DNA of 8,247 nucleotides from Gammaproteobacteria bacterium (GCA_029880105.1 JAOUPA010000085.1:1-8247), one strand, 5' to 3'. Positions 1 through 6,171 are shown, counted from the first letter of the stretch. The notes: generated from the letters alone by a model not told the origin. Translations and numbers: made by a program.

Positions 1-39
1 GCCCAGTACTGTCAGCAGGTCGGTAAAGCCAAAATCCAT
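1..39 (-). CDS. N-terminal fragment of an unidentified protein, possibly a Na/phosphate cotransporter-family membrane protein
   Basis: Reading the minus strand from an ATG at 39-37 gives MDFGFTDLLTVLG, open to the left edge. An in-frame TAA lies 15 nt upstream of the ATG (54-52), so this is the only ATG start in the frame. No convincing Shine-Dalgarno sequence is seen. The short hydrophobic start resembles the DLLTLLG opening that I recall for Na/Pi-cotransporter-like proteins, but 13 residues cannot settle this. An FNR/ANR-like box lies about 100 bp upstream and is oriented so that it could serve this gene. The function is a guess; that a gene starts here is moderately likely. Confidence 0.4.
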   Translation of the reverse strand, partial: MDFGFTDLLTVLG

Positions 40-130
40 AACATCATCACGTTAGTATTTTCCATATAAGGAGCATAGCTTTTTTTAGCTATATCGAACA
101 GGACTTTGAGTGTGGATTTATTTTGTGTAA

Positions 131-144
131 TTGATGCGCGTCAA
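131..144. promoter_or_regulatory. FNR/ANR/DNR-type box TTGATGCGCGTCAA
   Basis: The 14-mer is a near-perfect dyad, TTGAT-N4-GTCAA. It matches the FNR consensus TTGAT-N4-ATCAA except at one position, and ANR/DNR sites in pseudomonads often carry this G. It lies between the end of arfB and the start of the minus-strand gene at the left edge, with its centre about 98 bp from that ATG. A weak -10 (TATAGC on the minus strand, roughly 93-88) would put the box near -57, close to but not exactly at the usual class I position. The wider dyad GTAATTGA (127-134) / TCAATTAC (148-155) could instead be a hairpin after arfB. Confidence 0.45.
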
Positions 145-164
145 TCTTCAATTACTCGCCTGCT

Positions 165-578
165 TTATTCGGAAATCTTGCGGCGCATTTCCTTGGTTTT
201 GCCATGTTTGATTTTACTGTCCAGTCTTTTCTTCTGCGCGGCCTTGCTTGGCCTGGTCACTTTACGTTTTTTTGGTATAACGCTGACTTTTTGTATTAGT
301 GTCTGAAGTCGGCCGAGTGCAGCCTCCCTGTTTTTGTCCTGGCTACGGCTTTGTTGTGCCTTGATCACAATAACACCGTCTTTGCTGATACGCTGGTCAC
401 GTAAAGTAAGCAGGCGCTCTTTATAGGTCTCGGGTAGTGAAGAGGCCTTGATATCAAAGCGCAGATGAATTGCGCTTGATACCTTGTTGACATTTTGACC
501 ACCGGCTCCCTGTGAGCGGATAGCACTGATTTCTATTTCGCTATCATCAATGCTGACTGTGTTACTAATCCTTAACAC
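165..578 (-). CDS. arfB: Alternative ribosome-rescue factor ArfB (peptidyl-tRNA hydrolase, YaeJ)
   Basis: ArfB rescues ribosomes stalled on mRNAs without a stop codon. Its GGQ domain hydrolyses peptidyl-tRNA and its basic tail enters the empty mRNA channel. The 137-residue product has the GGQ at residues 26-28 within IRSQGAGGQNVNKVSSAIHL, followed by the conserved RFDIKASSLPETYKERLL stretch. It ends in a Lys/Arg-rich tail from about residue 101, as expected for ArfB (E. coli 140 aa) and unlike the much longer RF1/RF2. The start is a GTG at 578-576. Alignment from memory with E. coli ArfB places it at residue 1, so it is probably real despite a weak ribosome-binding site. The gene begins 15 nt after the ppnP stop and is probably cotranscribed with it. 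Identification is secure. Confidence 0.95.
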   Translation of the reverse strand: MLRISNTVSIDDSEIEISAIRSQGAGGQNVNKVSSAIHLRFDIKASSLPETYKERLLTLRDQRISKDGVIVIKAQQSRSQDKNREAALGRLQTLIQKVSVIPKKRKVTRPSKAAQKKRLDSKIKHGKTKEMRRKISE

Positions 579-593
579 GGCACACAGCTTATT

Positions 594-875
594 TTAACCG
601 TACAGGCAAAGGTAAGCCGTCTCGGCTTCTACTTTGACATCAAAGGCGCAGTTGGCAGCAACATCAAAAGACTCACCGGCATTGTAGGTAGTAAAATCAT
701 CTTCACCGGGCAGTTTGATGCTAAGAGCACCACTGACCACGGTCATTTTTTCCTTATCACCAGTGTTGAATACATAGTCACCGGGTACCATTACACCAAC
801 GGTGGCGGGTAGGGTGTCGGTATTAAAGCCAATTGATTTTACTTTGCCGTCAAAATATTCGTTAACTTTGAGCAT
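594..875 (-). CDS. ppnP: Pyrimidine/purine nucleoside phosphorylase PpnP (YaiE, DUF1255)
   Basis: PpnP is a small cupin-fold cytoplasmic enzyme that splits many nucleosides with phosphate into a free base and ribose-1-phosphate. The 93-residue product (E. coli 94) carries the family signatures: NEYFDGKVKSIGF near the N terminus, ATVGVMVPGDYVF (about 24-36), KMTVVSGALSIKLPGE (43-58), AGESFDVAA (66-74) and a C-terminal TAYLCLYG. The ATG at 875-873 is preceded by a purine-rich AAAGAGAA (888-881 on the minus strand) with 5 nt spacing. A good sigma70-type promoter lies just upstream. arfB follows after 15 nt, pairing nucleoside salvage with ribosome rescue, probably as a shared transcript and not a shared pathway. 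Confidence 0.95.
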   Translation of the reverse strand: MLKVNEYFDGKVKSIGFNTDTLPATVGVMVPGDYVFNTGDKEKMTVVSGALSIKLPGEDDFTTYNAGESFDVAANCAFDVKVEAETAYLCLYG

Positions 876-916
876 GTTTGTTCTCTTTAATGTTGGGTAA
901 TAAAAAATCTGGCCGA

Positions 917-945
917 ATTATAAAGCGGGATGGCTATTTTGTCTT
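917..945 (-). promoter_or_regulatory. Sigma70-type promoter of ppnP-arfB
   Basis: On the minus strand, AAGACA (945-940, 4 of 6 to the -35 consensus) and a perfect TATAAT (922-917) are separated by 17 nt. Transcription would start near 910, leaving about a 35-nt leader with the Shine-Dalgarno sequence of ppnP. The -35 lies only a few bases past the nnrS stop codon at the 3' end of that gene. No factor-independent terminator is visible in between, so read-through from nnrS is also possible. Confidence 0.6.
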
Positions 946-947
946 AT

Positions 948-2147
948 TTATCCCGGCTGACCATCGATGCGTGGCCTGAACAGCATGGGTGCAAATAGAA
1001 TCAGGAATAGTCCGAAGCCGACGATCCAGAGTGCTTGTGAGATGGCAATCCACATGCTGTATTGCGTGGGCAGGATCAACGGCAGGATAACGCGACTAAA
1101 TGCGCTAACCAGTAATAGTGCGAATGCAATCCACAGGCCGCGTGGCGGTTCCTGAACGTTACGACCAGTATGGCCAAGGCTGACGCGTGACATCATCCCC
1201 AGCGTTAAGGTGCCGATACCGCCAACGGTGAATGCGTGCAGTGACAAAAAGGGTGAAACACCCAGCCAGATTGAGGCGGCTTTGAGCGCAAAGCCCAGTG
1301 TCAGGAAACTATAGGCGAGATACAGTACCCAGAGCATAGGTGCCTTCCATAGTGCACTGGTGTGCCAGTCGTACAGGCGAATGCTGTGCAGCACGAAAAG
1401 AACCACTGCCAGTGCACCGACTATTTCGGCTTGTATATAAACAACATCGGTGAACCATAAGGCAGGCATTAAGACCAGGCTGCTGATGTCCAGCCATTTT
1501 CTGTTGGTCAGGTTGGTGCGTTCTTTAATACCTTTTTCGATAAAGAAGGGAATGACGCGGCGTCCCATCACAAATATAAGCGTGAGTACTAAATAGAAGC
1601 AGGAGTAAATACCGATGCGATCGCCATTTTCAATCAGGCCGAGCAGGCCGGCATAATAAACCAGGTTGGCAATGAGCATCAAAAAAAGGATTACCAGTAC
1701 GCCGATTTGCGCCTTTTGTTTAACCTTGATGATGGGTGCTGCTACAGCAACACCTGTGGATAAGAGAAATAAGCAATCAAGCAGGGCGAGTAGCTCTAAC
1801 GTTCCAATATTTAATAAGGGCAGTAGTCGTGCGATAGCCCAGATGGAAAATAATGCCGCGAGTTTTGCGCCAGTAATTGTTTGTTGTCCCGTCCAGTTTT
1901 TTACTGCAGTAAGTAAAAAACCGGCAATGACTGCCAGTGTATAGCCAAATAGCATTTCATGGGCGTGCCACAGGGTAGGATCTATATTGAGTAGTGGCAT
2001 TGGCCAGTCGAGCAGGTATAAGCCGCTCCATATAATCATGGCGATGACGGAAAAAATACCTGCACCAGTAAAAAAAGGTCGAAAGCCTAATTGCCATAGT
2101 GCATTGCCAGGCTGGATGGCTGGATTTGGTTCAGAGATGTTTAACAT
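948..2147 (-). CDS. nnrS: NnrS family haem/copper membrane protein
   Basis: NnrS proteins are polytopic inner-membrane haem- and copper-containing proteins that protect against nitric oxide and nitrosative stress, often under NO-responsive control; their exact reaction is not settled. The 399-residue product has about 12 hydrophobic segments and the family landmarks: LWQLGFRPFF (18-26), LWHAHEMLFGYTLAVIAGFL (59-78, with H61 and H63), GRRVIPFF (195-202), LHAFTVGGIGTLTLGMMSR (303-321, with H304) and H326 in SLGHTGR. These histidines are candidate metal or haem ligands. The length is usual for the family. The ATG at 2147-2145 has only a weak AGG upstream. It starts 43 nt after the HPP gene on the same strand, so the two probably form an operon and may act together on nitrite/NO. 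Confidence 0.92.
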   Translation of the reverse strand: MLNISEPNPAIQPGNALWQLGFRPFFTGAGIFSVIAMIIWSGLYLLDWPMPLLNIDPTLWHAHEMLFGYTLAVIAGFLLTAVKNWTGQQTITGAKLAALFSIWAIARLLPLLNIGTLELLALLDCLFLLSTGVAVAAPIIKVKQKAQIGVLVILFLMLIANLVYYAGLLGLIENGDRIGIYSCFYLVLTLIFVMGRRVIPFFIEKGIKERTNLTNRKWLDISSLVLMPALWFTDVVYIQAEIVGALAVVLFVLHSIRLYDWHTSALWKAPMLWVLYLAYSFLTLGFALKAASIWLGVSPFLSLHAFTVGGIGTLTLGMMSRVSLGHTGRNVQEPPRGLWIAFALLLVSAFSRVILPLILPTQYSMWIAISQALWIVGFGLFLILFAPMLFRPRIDGQPG

Positions 2148-2190
2148 GGTGATTGCCTGAAAAGCTCAAATGTAATTGGAGTTAATGATA

Positions 2191-2892
2191 TCAGGAAGCG
2201 TGTTTGTCCAAATGCCGTTTAGTTGCAAGATTATATATTTTCAGCAAATCAGCTTCGTCAATATCAACGTAGGTTTCGATGTGGCTCAATGCAAAGACAA
2301 AATCCTCATGATTGATCGGTTCATAGCCCTGTGTCACTGGCGATGTAACTGTTTGCTTTTTATGTAGGTGAGCAGGGTATCGCCGCCATTTGAATAAACC
2401 ATTAAAGACGATTGCGACCAGCAAAATTGTTGCAGCATTCAGTAAAACTGGCTGGAACTCATAACTGTAGCCGAGGTTATGTAGTTTCTCTGAACCAATC
2501 ACTGCCGCCAGCGCGGTTGCACCACCCGGTGGATGAATGCTGCGTGTTGCAACCATCACACCAATAGCCAGGCCAACACTGGCTGAGGCAGCGACAGTGT
2601 AGTCAGGAATCCACTGCCAGCATGTGACACCAACAAGGGCTGAAAACGCGTGCCCAGCTATAACATTCCAGGGCTGGGAAAAAGGTACGTGTGGTGCGGC
2701 AAACAGCAGGACTGCAGTGGCGCCCATCGATGGCACGATAAGCACTGCAACTTCCGGATCAAGTAACCAGTAACTGCTCATGAATATGGCAAATATGCCA
2801 AGGAAGCCGCCGATGGTTGAGAGAAATTTTTCCCTGTGATTTAGCGGCTGGCGGTTAAAACCGATTAGATCCAGAAAATTCGAAAAACGCAT
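2191..2892 (-). CDS. HPP family integral membrane protein (putative nitrite transporter)
   Basis: HPP-family proteins are small polytopic membrane proteins. Members in cyanobacteria and Arabidopsis chloroplasts have been shown to transport nitrite. The 233-residue product has the name-giving HPP at residues 120-122 within RSIHPPGGATALAAVIGS, the companion motifs PSMGATAVLLFA (54-65) and QPWNVIAGH (73-81), and about five hydrophobic segments (roughly 24-43, 48-66, 77-95, 100-117, 149-166). A soluble, acidic, helix-like tail of about 55 residues follows residue 178. I recall similar tails linking HPP to CBS domains in longer relatives; no CBS domain is present here. The ATG at 2892-2890 has a strong Shine-Dalgarno GGAGAG (2906-2901) with 8 nt spacing. 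It is the first gene of an apparent HPP-nnrS operon divergent from a LysR regulator. The family call is secure; nitrite as substrate is inferred from relatives and context. Confidence 0.9.
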   Translation of the reverse strand: MRFSNFLDLIGFNRQPLNHREKFLSTIGGFLGIFAIFMSSYWLLDPEVAVLIVPSMGATAVLLFAAPHVPFSQPWNVIAGHAFSALVGVTCWQWIPDYTVAASASVGLAIGVMVATRSIHPPGGATALAAVIGSEKLHNLGYSYEFQPVLLNAATILLVAIVFNGLFKWRRYPAHLHKKQTVTSPVTQGYEPINHEDFVFALSHIETYVDIDEADLLKIYNLATKRHLDKHAS

Positions 2893-2931
2893 ACTCAGTG
2901 CTCTCCGTTAGTAGTAATAACCCCGCCAGAT

Positions 2932-2955
2932 GGTTGCCCTGCTTTTTGGGCAGCC
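2932..2955 (-). promoter_or_regulatory. Hairpin in the HPP-nnrS leader
   Basis: The arms GGTTGCCC (2932-2939) and GGGCAGCC (2948-2955) pair over 8 positions, with one G·U possible in the RNA and an 8-nt loop. It would sit in the 5' leader of HPP, about 40 nt before the start codon. No U-run follows on the minus strand, so it is not an obvious attenuator. It may affect mRNA stability or have no role. Confidence 0.3.
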
Positions 2956-2977
2956 ACGTGGGAAAAATTGATGCAGG

Positions 2978-3001
2978 TAATGATTGCTGTCTCTATCATT
3001 A
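2978..3001. promoter_or_regulatory. Dyad TAATGAT-N10-ATCATTA in the divergent region
   Basis: A perfect 7+7 bp inverted repeat with a 10-bp spacer (2978-2984 and 2995-3001) lies about 90-110 bp before the HPP start. Its half-site spacing would suit a dimeric regulator. It does not fit the LysR T-N11-A dyads nearby nor an FNR box, so it could serve a different protein. Chance is not excluded in this AT-rich gap. Confidence 0.3.
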
Positions 3002-3070
3002 ACCCGTTTTTTGTATATATTTGACCATGTCCCTGGTTGATGCCTGATGGTCTTCATTAGCAAATTACCT

Positions 3071-3110
3071 TCATATAGTAAGTATATGAGTGGTAGTTAA
3101 TATAAGACAA
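3071..3110 (-). promoter_or_regulatory. Candidate HPP-nnrS promoter overlapped by a LysR-type dyad
   Basis: On the minus strand, TTGTCT (3110-3105) and TATACT (3086-3081) are separated by 18 nt. They match the -35 and -10 consensus at 4 and 5 of 6 positions. Transcription would start near 3074, giving a long leader of about 180 nt. The -10 sits inside a perfect inverted repeat, TCATATA (3071-3077) / TATATGA (3083-3089), 5-nt spacer, that fits T-N11-A (T3074, A3086). Its centre is 60 bp from the centre of the larger dyad before the LysR gene. This suggests control of both directions by the regulator. No mapping data support the start site. Confidence 0.4.
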
Positions 3111-3121
3111 ACGAAATTTAT

Positions 3122-3152
3122 TTGACATTAATATCGATTCATTCGATATTAA
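3122..3152 (+). promoter_or_regulatory. Promoter and perfect 10+10 bp operator of the LysR-type gene
   Basis: A consensus -35 TTGACA (3122-3127) is followed after 17 nt by GATATT (3145-3150, 4 of 6 to the -10). Between and over them lies an exact inverted repeat: TTAATATCGA (3128-3137) and TCGATATTAA (3143-3152), with a 5-bp spacer. Its core fits the LysR box T-N11-A (T3134, A3146). Position over the spacer and -10 is what negative autoregulation would need. The predicted start point falls at about 3157-3158, right at the ATG of the gene. Confidence 0.6.
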
Positions 3153-3157
3153 AAAAT

Positions 3158-4015
3158 ATGGACATGAATCAGGTTAAAACCTTTCTTGCGGTTGTCGCCA
3201 ACGGTAGTTTTCTTGAGGCGGCATCACGCCTGCATGTGACACAGTCAACGGTGAGTAGCCGTATCCAGGGGTTGGAGCAATACCTTGGTGCTACCCTGTT
3301 TAAACGCAATCGCTCTGGTGCTGTGCTGACGCCGGCTGGCAAGCGTTTTGTCCACCACGCAAAGGCCTTTGTGCTGACGCTTGATCAGGCACGTCATGAT
3401 GTAGGCTTGCCCAGCCGTTACCGGGCCAGTATTACCATTGGTGCCCGCATTGCATTATGGGAGGTTTTTTTGCCCAGATGGGTTGGTGAGATGCGGCGTA
3501 CGAACCCGGACACCTCCATAAGAAGCGAGATTGGTTTTGAGGATGAACTGATGCGGCGTGTGATTGAGGGCACCATGGATGTCGCACTGATGTACACACC
3601 GCAACATAGCCCGGGTATTCATGTGCAGCATTTATTTGATGAAACACTGGTCTTGCTCACTACCGATCCAGAAAAACCCTGGCCCGACGAAAATTATATC
3701 TATGTTGATTGGGGTCCAGCATTTTACGCACAGCACAGTAGCAATTATCCTGACATGGAGCGCCCTCCCCAGGTTGTTAATATCGGCTGGTTAGGTGTGC
3801 AAATAATAATGAGTAATGGTGGTTCCTGTTTTGTCCCGGTTCGTATGGCCGAACCATTGATTAACACGGGTAAGCTTTTCGTAATGCCCGATAGTCCACA
3901 GTTCAAGCTGCCTACCTATATGGTTTACCAGCTCAATAGTGATTCTACTGTGCTTGAACAGGTTTTAGATAGTCTGCGGTTACAGGCAGATATAGAAAAA
4001 CAAAAATATCTATAG
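3158..4015 (+). CDS. LysR-type transcriptional regulator
   Basis: This is a DNA-binding regulator of the LysR family, about 285 residues from the chosen start. The N-terminal winged helix-turn-helix runs from about residue 1 to 60: MDMNQVKTFLAVVANGSFLE, then AASRLHVTQSTVSSRIQGLE, then the wing LGATLFKRNRSGAVLTPAG. The C-terminal periplasmic-binding-like effector domain runs from about residue 90 to 275. It has a notable YVDWGPAFYAQH stretch (182-193), which may line the effector site. The effector is unknown. The reading frame can be extended upstream to a TTG at 3122, but that region is the apparent promoter and operator, and family members begin like MDxNQ. ATG 3158 is therefore preferred, with ATG 3164 as an alternative. 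No Shine-Dalgarno sequence precedes any of them. Divergence from HPP-nnrS suggests that it controls that operon and itself. Confidence 0.93.
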   Translation: MDMNQVKTFLAVVANGSFLEAASRLHVTQSTVSSRIQGLEQYLGATLFKRNRSGAVLTPAGKRFVHHAKAFVLTLDQARHDVGLPSRYRASITIGARIALWEVFLPRWVGEMRRTNPDTSIRSEIGFEDELMRRVIEGTMDVALMYTPQHSPGIHVQHLFDETLVLLTTDPEKPWPDENYIYVDWGPAFYAQHSSNYPDMERPPQVVNIGWLGVQIIMSNGGSCFVPVRMAEPLINTGKLFVMPDSPQFKLPTYMVYQLNSDSTVLEQVLDSLRLQADIEKQKYL

Positions 4016-4075
4016 TTTGTAATTGGACGCTAGATGACTGCATCAAACGAAGAGTGGCAAATTAAGAAGGGAAAA

Positions 4076-4152
4076 TGGTGGGCCCACCAGGACTTGAACC
4101 TGGGACCTGCCGATTATGAGTCGGACGCTCTAACCAACTGAGCTATGGGCCC
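4076..4152 (-). tRNA. tRNA with CAU anticodon, most likely tRNA-Ile2 (lysidine-modified)
   Basis: The minus strand folds into a full 77-nt tRNA with an encoded CCA. The acceptor GGGCCCA pairs with TGGGCCC, the D arm is GCTC/GAGC, the T arm is CCAGG/CCTGG with loop TTCAAGT, and the discriminator base is A. The anticodon CAT is at 4118-4116. A CAU tRNA may be elongator Met, initiator Met or Ile2. It is not an initiator, because it has a normal first acceptor pair and lacks the GGG/CCC anticodon stem. The pairs C4-G69 and C5-G68 and the anticodon arm core CGACTCATAATCG equal those of E. coli tRNA-Ile2, which TilS converts to read AUA, and differ from elongator Met. The top anticodon-stem pair (27-43) is a U·C mismatch. 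The gene follows rpoD on the same strand, beyond its terminator, so it probably has its own promoter or uses read-through. Confidence 0.9.
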
Positions 4153-4278
4153 TTATTAAAAAATTAACTTAATGTGTCTTTGGTTAAAGCCTGTGGCTGC
4201 TGCATCAAACGCTCTAACCTTGTGCCACATATCTTATGGTGCTCTTGTTTTAATGGGTAATTTATTAAAGCAAGAAAC

Positions 4279-4319
4279 TTAACTGGCGCGAAGTATATAG
4301 AAAACTTTGCGCCAGTTAA
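4279..4319 (-). terminator. Strong hairpin terminator of rpoD
   Basis: An exact 11-bp inverted repeat, TTAACTGGCGC (4279-4289) and GCGCCAGTTAA (4309-4319), begins 4 nt after the rpoD stop codon. Its loop is 19 nt and can pair partly. On the minus strand the stem is followed by GTTTCTTGCTTTAA, a U-rich though interrupted tail. Position and stem strength support intrinsic termination of rpoD before the downstream tRNA. Confidence 0.7.
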
Positions 4320-4323
4320 ATGA

Positions 4324-6171
4324 TTAATCGTCAGACAGGAAGCTGCGCAGGTGTTCGGCACGACTAGGGTGGCGCAGTTTACGCAGTGCCTTGGCTTCGA
4401 TCTGGCGGATACGCTCGCGGGTAACATCGAACTGTTTGCCCACTTCTTCCAGTGTGTGGTCAGTATTCATATCGATACCAAAGCGCATGCGCAGTACTTT
4501 TGATTCACGTGCGGTCAGCGTGGTGAGAATTTCACGGGTTGATTCGCAGAGTGACTCGTTGGTGGCTGATTCCATTGGTGCCAGTATATTGGTGTCTTCA
4601 ATGAAGTCGCCAAGGTGTGAATCTTCATCGTCACCAATAGGTGTTTCCATTGAAATAGGTTCTTTGGCAATTTTGAGAACCTTGCGTACCTTGTCTTCGG
4701 GCATTTCCATTTTTTCAGCCAGCTCTTCAGGTGTTGGCTCGCGACCCATTTCCTGAAGCATCTGACGGAAGATACGGTTCAATTTGTTGATGGTCTCGAT
4801 CATGTGCACAGGGATACGGATTGTGCGCGCCTGGTCTGCAATCGAACGGGTAATAGCCTGGCGAATCCACCATGTGGCATAAGTTGAGAATTTGTAACCA
4901 CGGCGGTATTCAAATTTGTCCACGGCCTTCATCAGGCCGATATTGCCCTCCTGGATTAAATCAAGGAACTGCAGGCCGCGATTGGTGTATTTTTTCGCGA
5001 TAGAGATAACCAGTCGAAGGTTGGCTTCCACCATCTCTTTTTTCGCACGGCGAGCCTTGGCTTCACCAATCGAAATCTTACGGTTAATCTCTTTAATCTC
5101 GATAATGCTGAGACCGTATTCTTTTTCCAGCAGGGCCAGTTTCTGCTGGGTGATTTTAATTTCAGGTGCCAGATCTTTGAGTTTTTCTGAGTACTCATGG
5201 CCCTTGCAGTATTTGTCGATCCACTTGGTATTGGTTTCGTTATCCGGGAATGTGGTAATCATGACCTTGCGAGGCATATGTGCCTGGTTAACTGCAAGAT
5301 CCAGGATGTGACGTTCCAGTTTGCGGATTCGCTCGATAGTGGCATGCAGGTCCTGAGTCAGGGTGGTGATGATGTTTGGCTGATATTTGAAACCAAGAAA
5401 TGCCGCAGAAAGGGTGTCGCGCGCCTTGTTGATTTCATCAGCATTGCCTTTTTCAGTAGCATTGATTGTGCGGGTATAGGCGCGTTTAATTTTGGAGAAA
5501 AGCTTTTTAACTTTATCCTGATCAAGTACGGTGTTTGTAATCTCTTCTTTTTCACTGATTTTGCCAGCAGCAGCCAGTTCGGCTTCTTTGGCGGCATTTT
5601 CAAGTGCTAGTGCTGCGAGCTCATCAAGCTCTTCATCGCTCTTGTGAAAATCTGAAATGAGGTCGGTGAGCCTTGCTTCGCCGGCTTCAATTTTTTCCCA
5701 GAACTGCAGGGTTAGCTTGATCGTGCGTGGGTTGGTTGCCAAAGCCTCGAGTACCTGTTTCAGGCCTTCCTCGATACGTTTGGCAATCTCGATTTCACCT
5801 TCCCGGGTCAGCAGCTCAACGCTGCCCATTTCTCGCATATACATACGGACGGGGTCGGTAGTGCGGCCAAGCTCGGTTTCGATCGAGGTCAGGGCGGCAA
5901 CTGCTTCTTCGGTGGCCTCTTCGTCTGCTTCGCTGATGGAGTCATCGGTGAGAACCAGTGATTCGGCATCTGGCGCAGTTTCGCAGACCTGAATACCCAT
6001 GTCGTTGATAGTGTTGATGATATCTTCGACCTGACTTGGGTCTACAATACCTTCTGGCAGGTGGTCATTGACTTCAGAGTAGGTCAGGTAGCCTTGTTCC
6101 TTGCCCTTGGCAATCAACACCTTAAGGCTTGATTGCTGTTCTCGTTTGATACCTTTTTCTTGCTCTGCCAT
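4324..6171 (-). CDS. rpoD: RNA polymerase sigma factor RpoD (sigma70)
   Basis: This is the primary housekeeping sigma factor, which directs RNA polymerase to -10/-35 promoters. The 615-residue product (E. coli 613) is complete. Region 1.1 spans about 1-80 (GKEQGYLTYSEVNDHLPE at 23-40). Region 1.2 is about 104-136 (DPVRMYMREMGSVELLTREG). The nonconserved region with acidic and Lys/Glu-rich stretches spans about 137-372. Regions 2.1-2.4 are about 376-452 (NLRLVISIAKKY, then GLMKAVDKFEYRRGYKFSTY, then WWIRQAITRSIADQ). Region 3 is about 453-535. Region 4 is about 548-615, with the helix-turn-helix LEEVGKQFDVTRERIRQIEA for the -35 element. The ATG at 6171-6169 matches the family start, though no clear Shine-Dalgarno sequence is seen. 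dnaG, the usual upstream neighbour in gammaproteobacteria, is absent; a divergent redoxin gene lies there instead. A strong terminator follows. Confidence 0.99.
   Translation of the reverse strand: MAEQEKGIKREQQSSLKVLIAKGKEQGYLTYSEVNDHLPEGIVDPSQVEDIINTINDMGIQVCETAPDAESLVLTDDSISEADEEATEEAVAALTSIETELGRTTDPVRMYMREMGSVELLTREGEIEIAKRIEEGLKQVLEALATNPRTIKLTLQFWEKIEAGEARLTDLISDFHKSDEELDELAALALENAAKEAELAAAGKISEKEEITNTVLDQDKVKKLFSKIKRAYTRTINATEKGNADEINKARDTLSAAFLGFKYQPNIITTLTQDLHATIERIRKLERHILDLAVNQAHMPRKVMITTFPDNETNTKWIDKYCKGHEYSEKLKDLAPEIKITQQKLALLEKEYGLSIIEIKEINRKISIGEAKARRAKKEMVEANLRLVISIAKKYTNRGLQFLDLIQEGNIGLMKAVDKFEYRRGYKFSTYATWWIRQAITRSIADQARTIRIPVHMIETINKLNRIFRQMLQEMGREPTPEELAEKMEMPEDKVRKVLKIAKEPISMETPIGDDEDSHLGDFIEDTNILAPMESATNESLCESTREILTTLTARESKVLRMRFGIDMNTDHTLEEVGKQFDVTRERIRQIEAKALRKLRHPSRAEHLRSFLSDD

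Noticed and set aside
75..92. Inverted repeat ATAGCT-T6-AGCTAT as a terminator
   Set aside because: The stem is only 6 bp and AT-rich, with the T-run in the loop and not after the stem; it is too weak to call.
106..306. Hydrophobic plus-strand frame opposite the 3' end of arfB
   Set aside because: It lies largely antisense to the certain arfB gene, has no homology that I recognise and no ribosome-binding site; the hydrophobicity comes from the complement of Lys-rich codons.
3001..3060. Second FNR-like box in the HPP-LysR gap (TTGATGCCTGATGG)
   Set aside because: Only the first half matches; the second half GATGG does not resemble ATCAA.
3122..3157. Extension of the LysR-type protein to a TTG start, adding 12 residues
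   Set aside because: The segment contains TTGACA, a -10 and a perfect dyad, has no Shine-Dalgarno sequence, and family members start at the MDMNQ-like position.
4164..4427. Minus-strand frame spanning the rpoD 3' end and the rpoD-tRNA gap
   Set aside because: It overlaps the rpoD C-terminus in another frame and runs through the strong terminator; no ribosome-binding site or family likeness.
4391..5992. Several long plus-strand frames opposite rpoD
   Set aside because: They are antisense shadows of a complete, highly conserved rpoD, with Ser/Arg-rich low-information translations.
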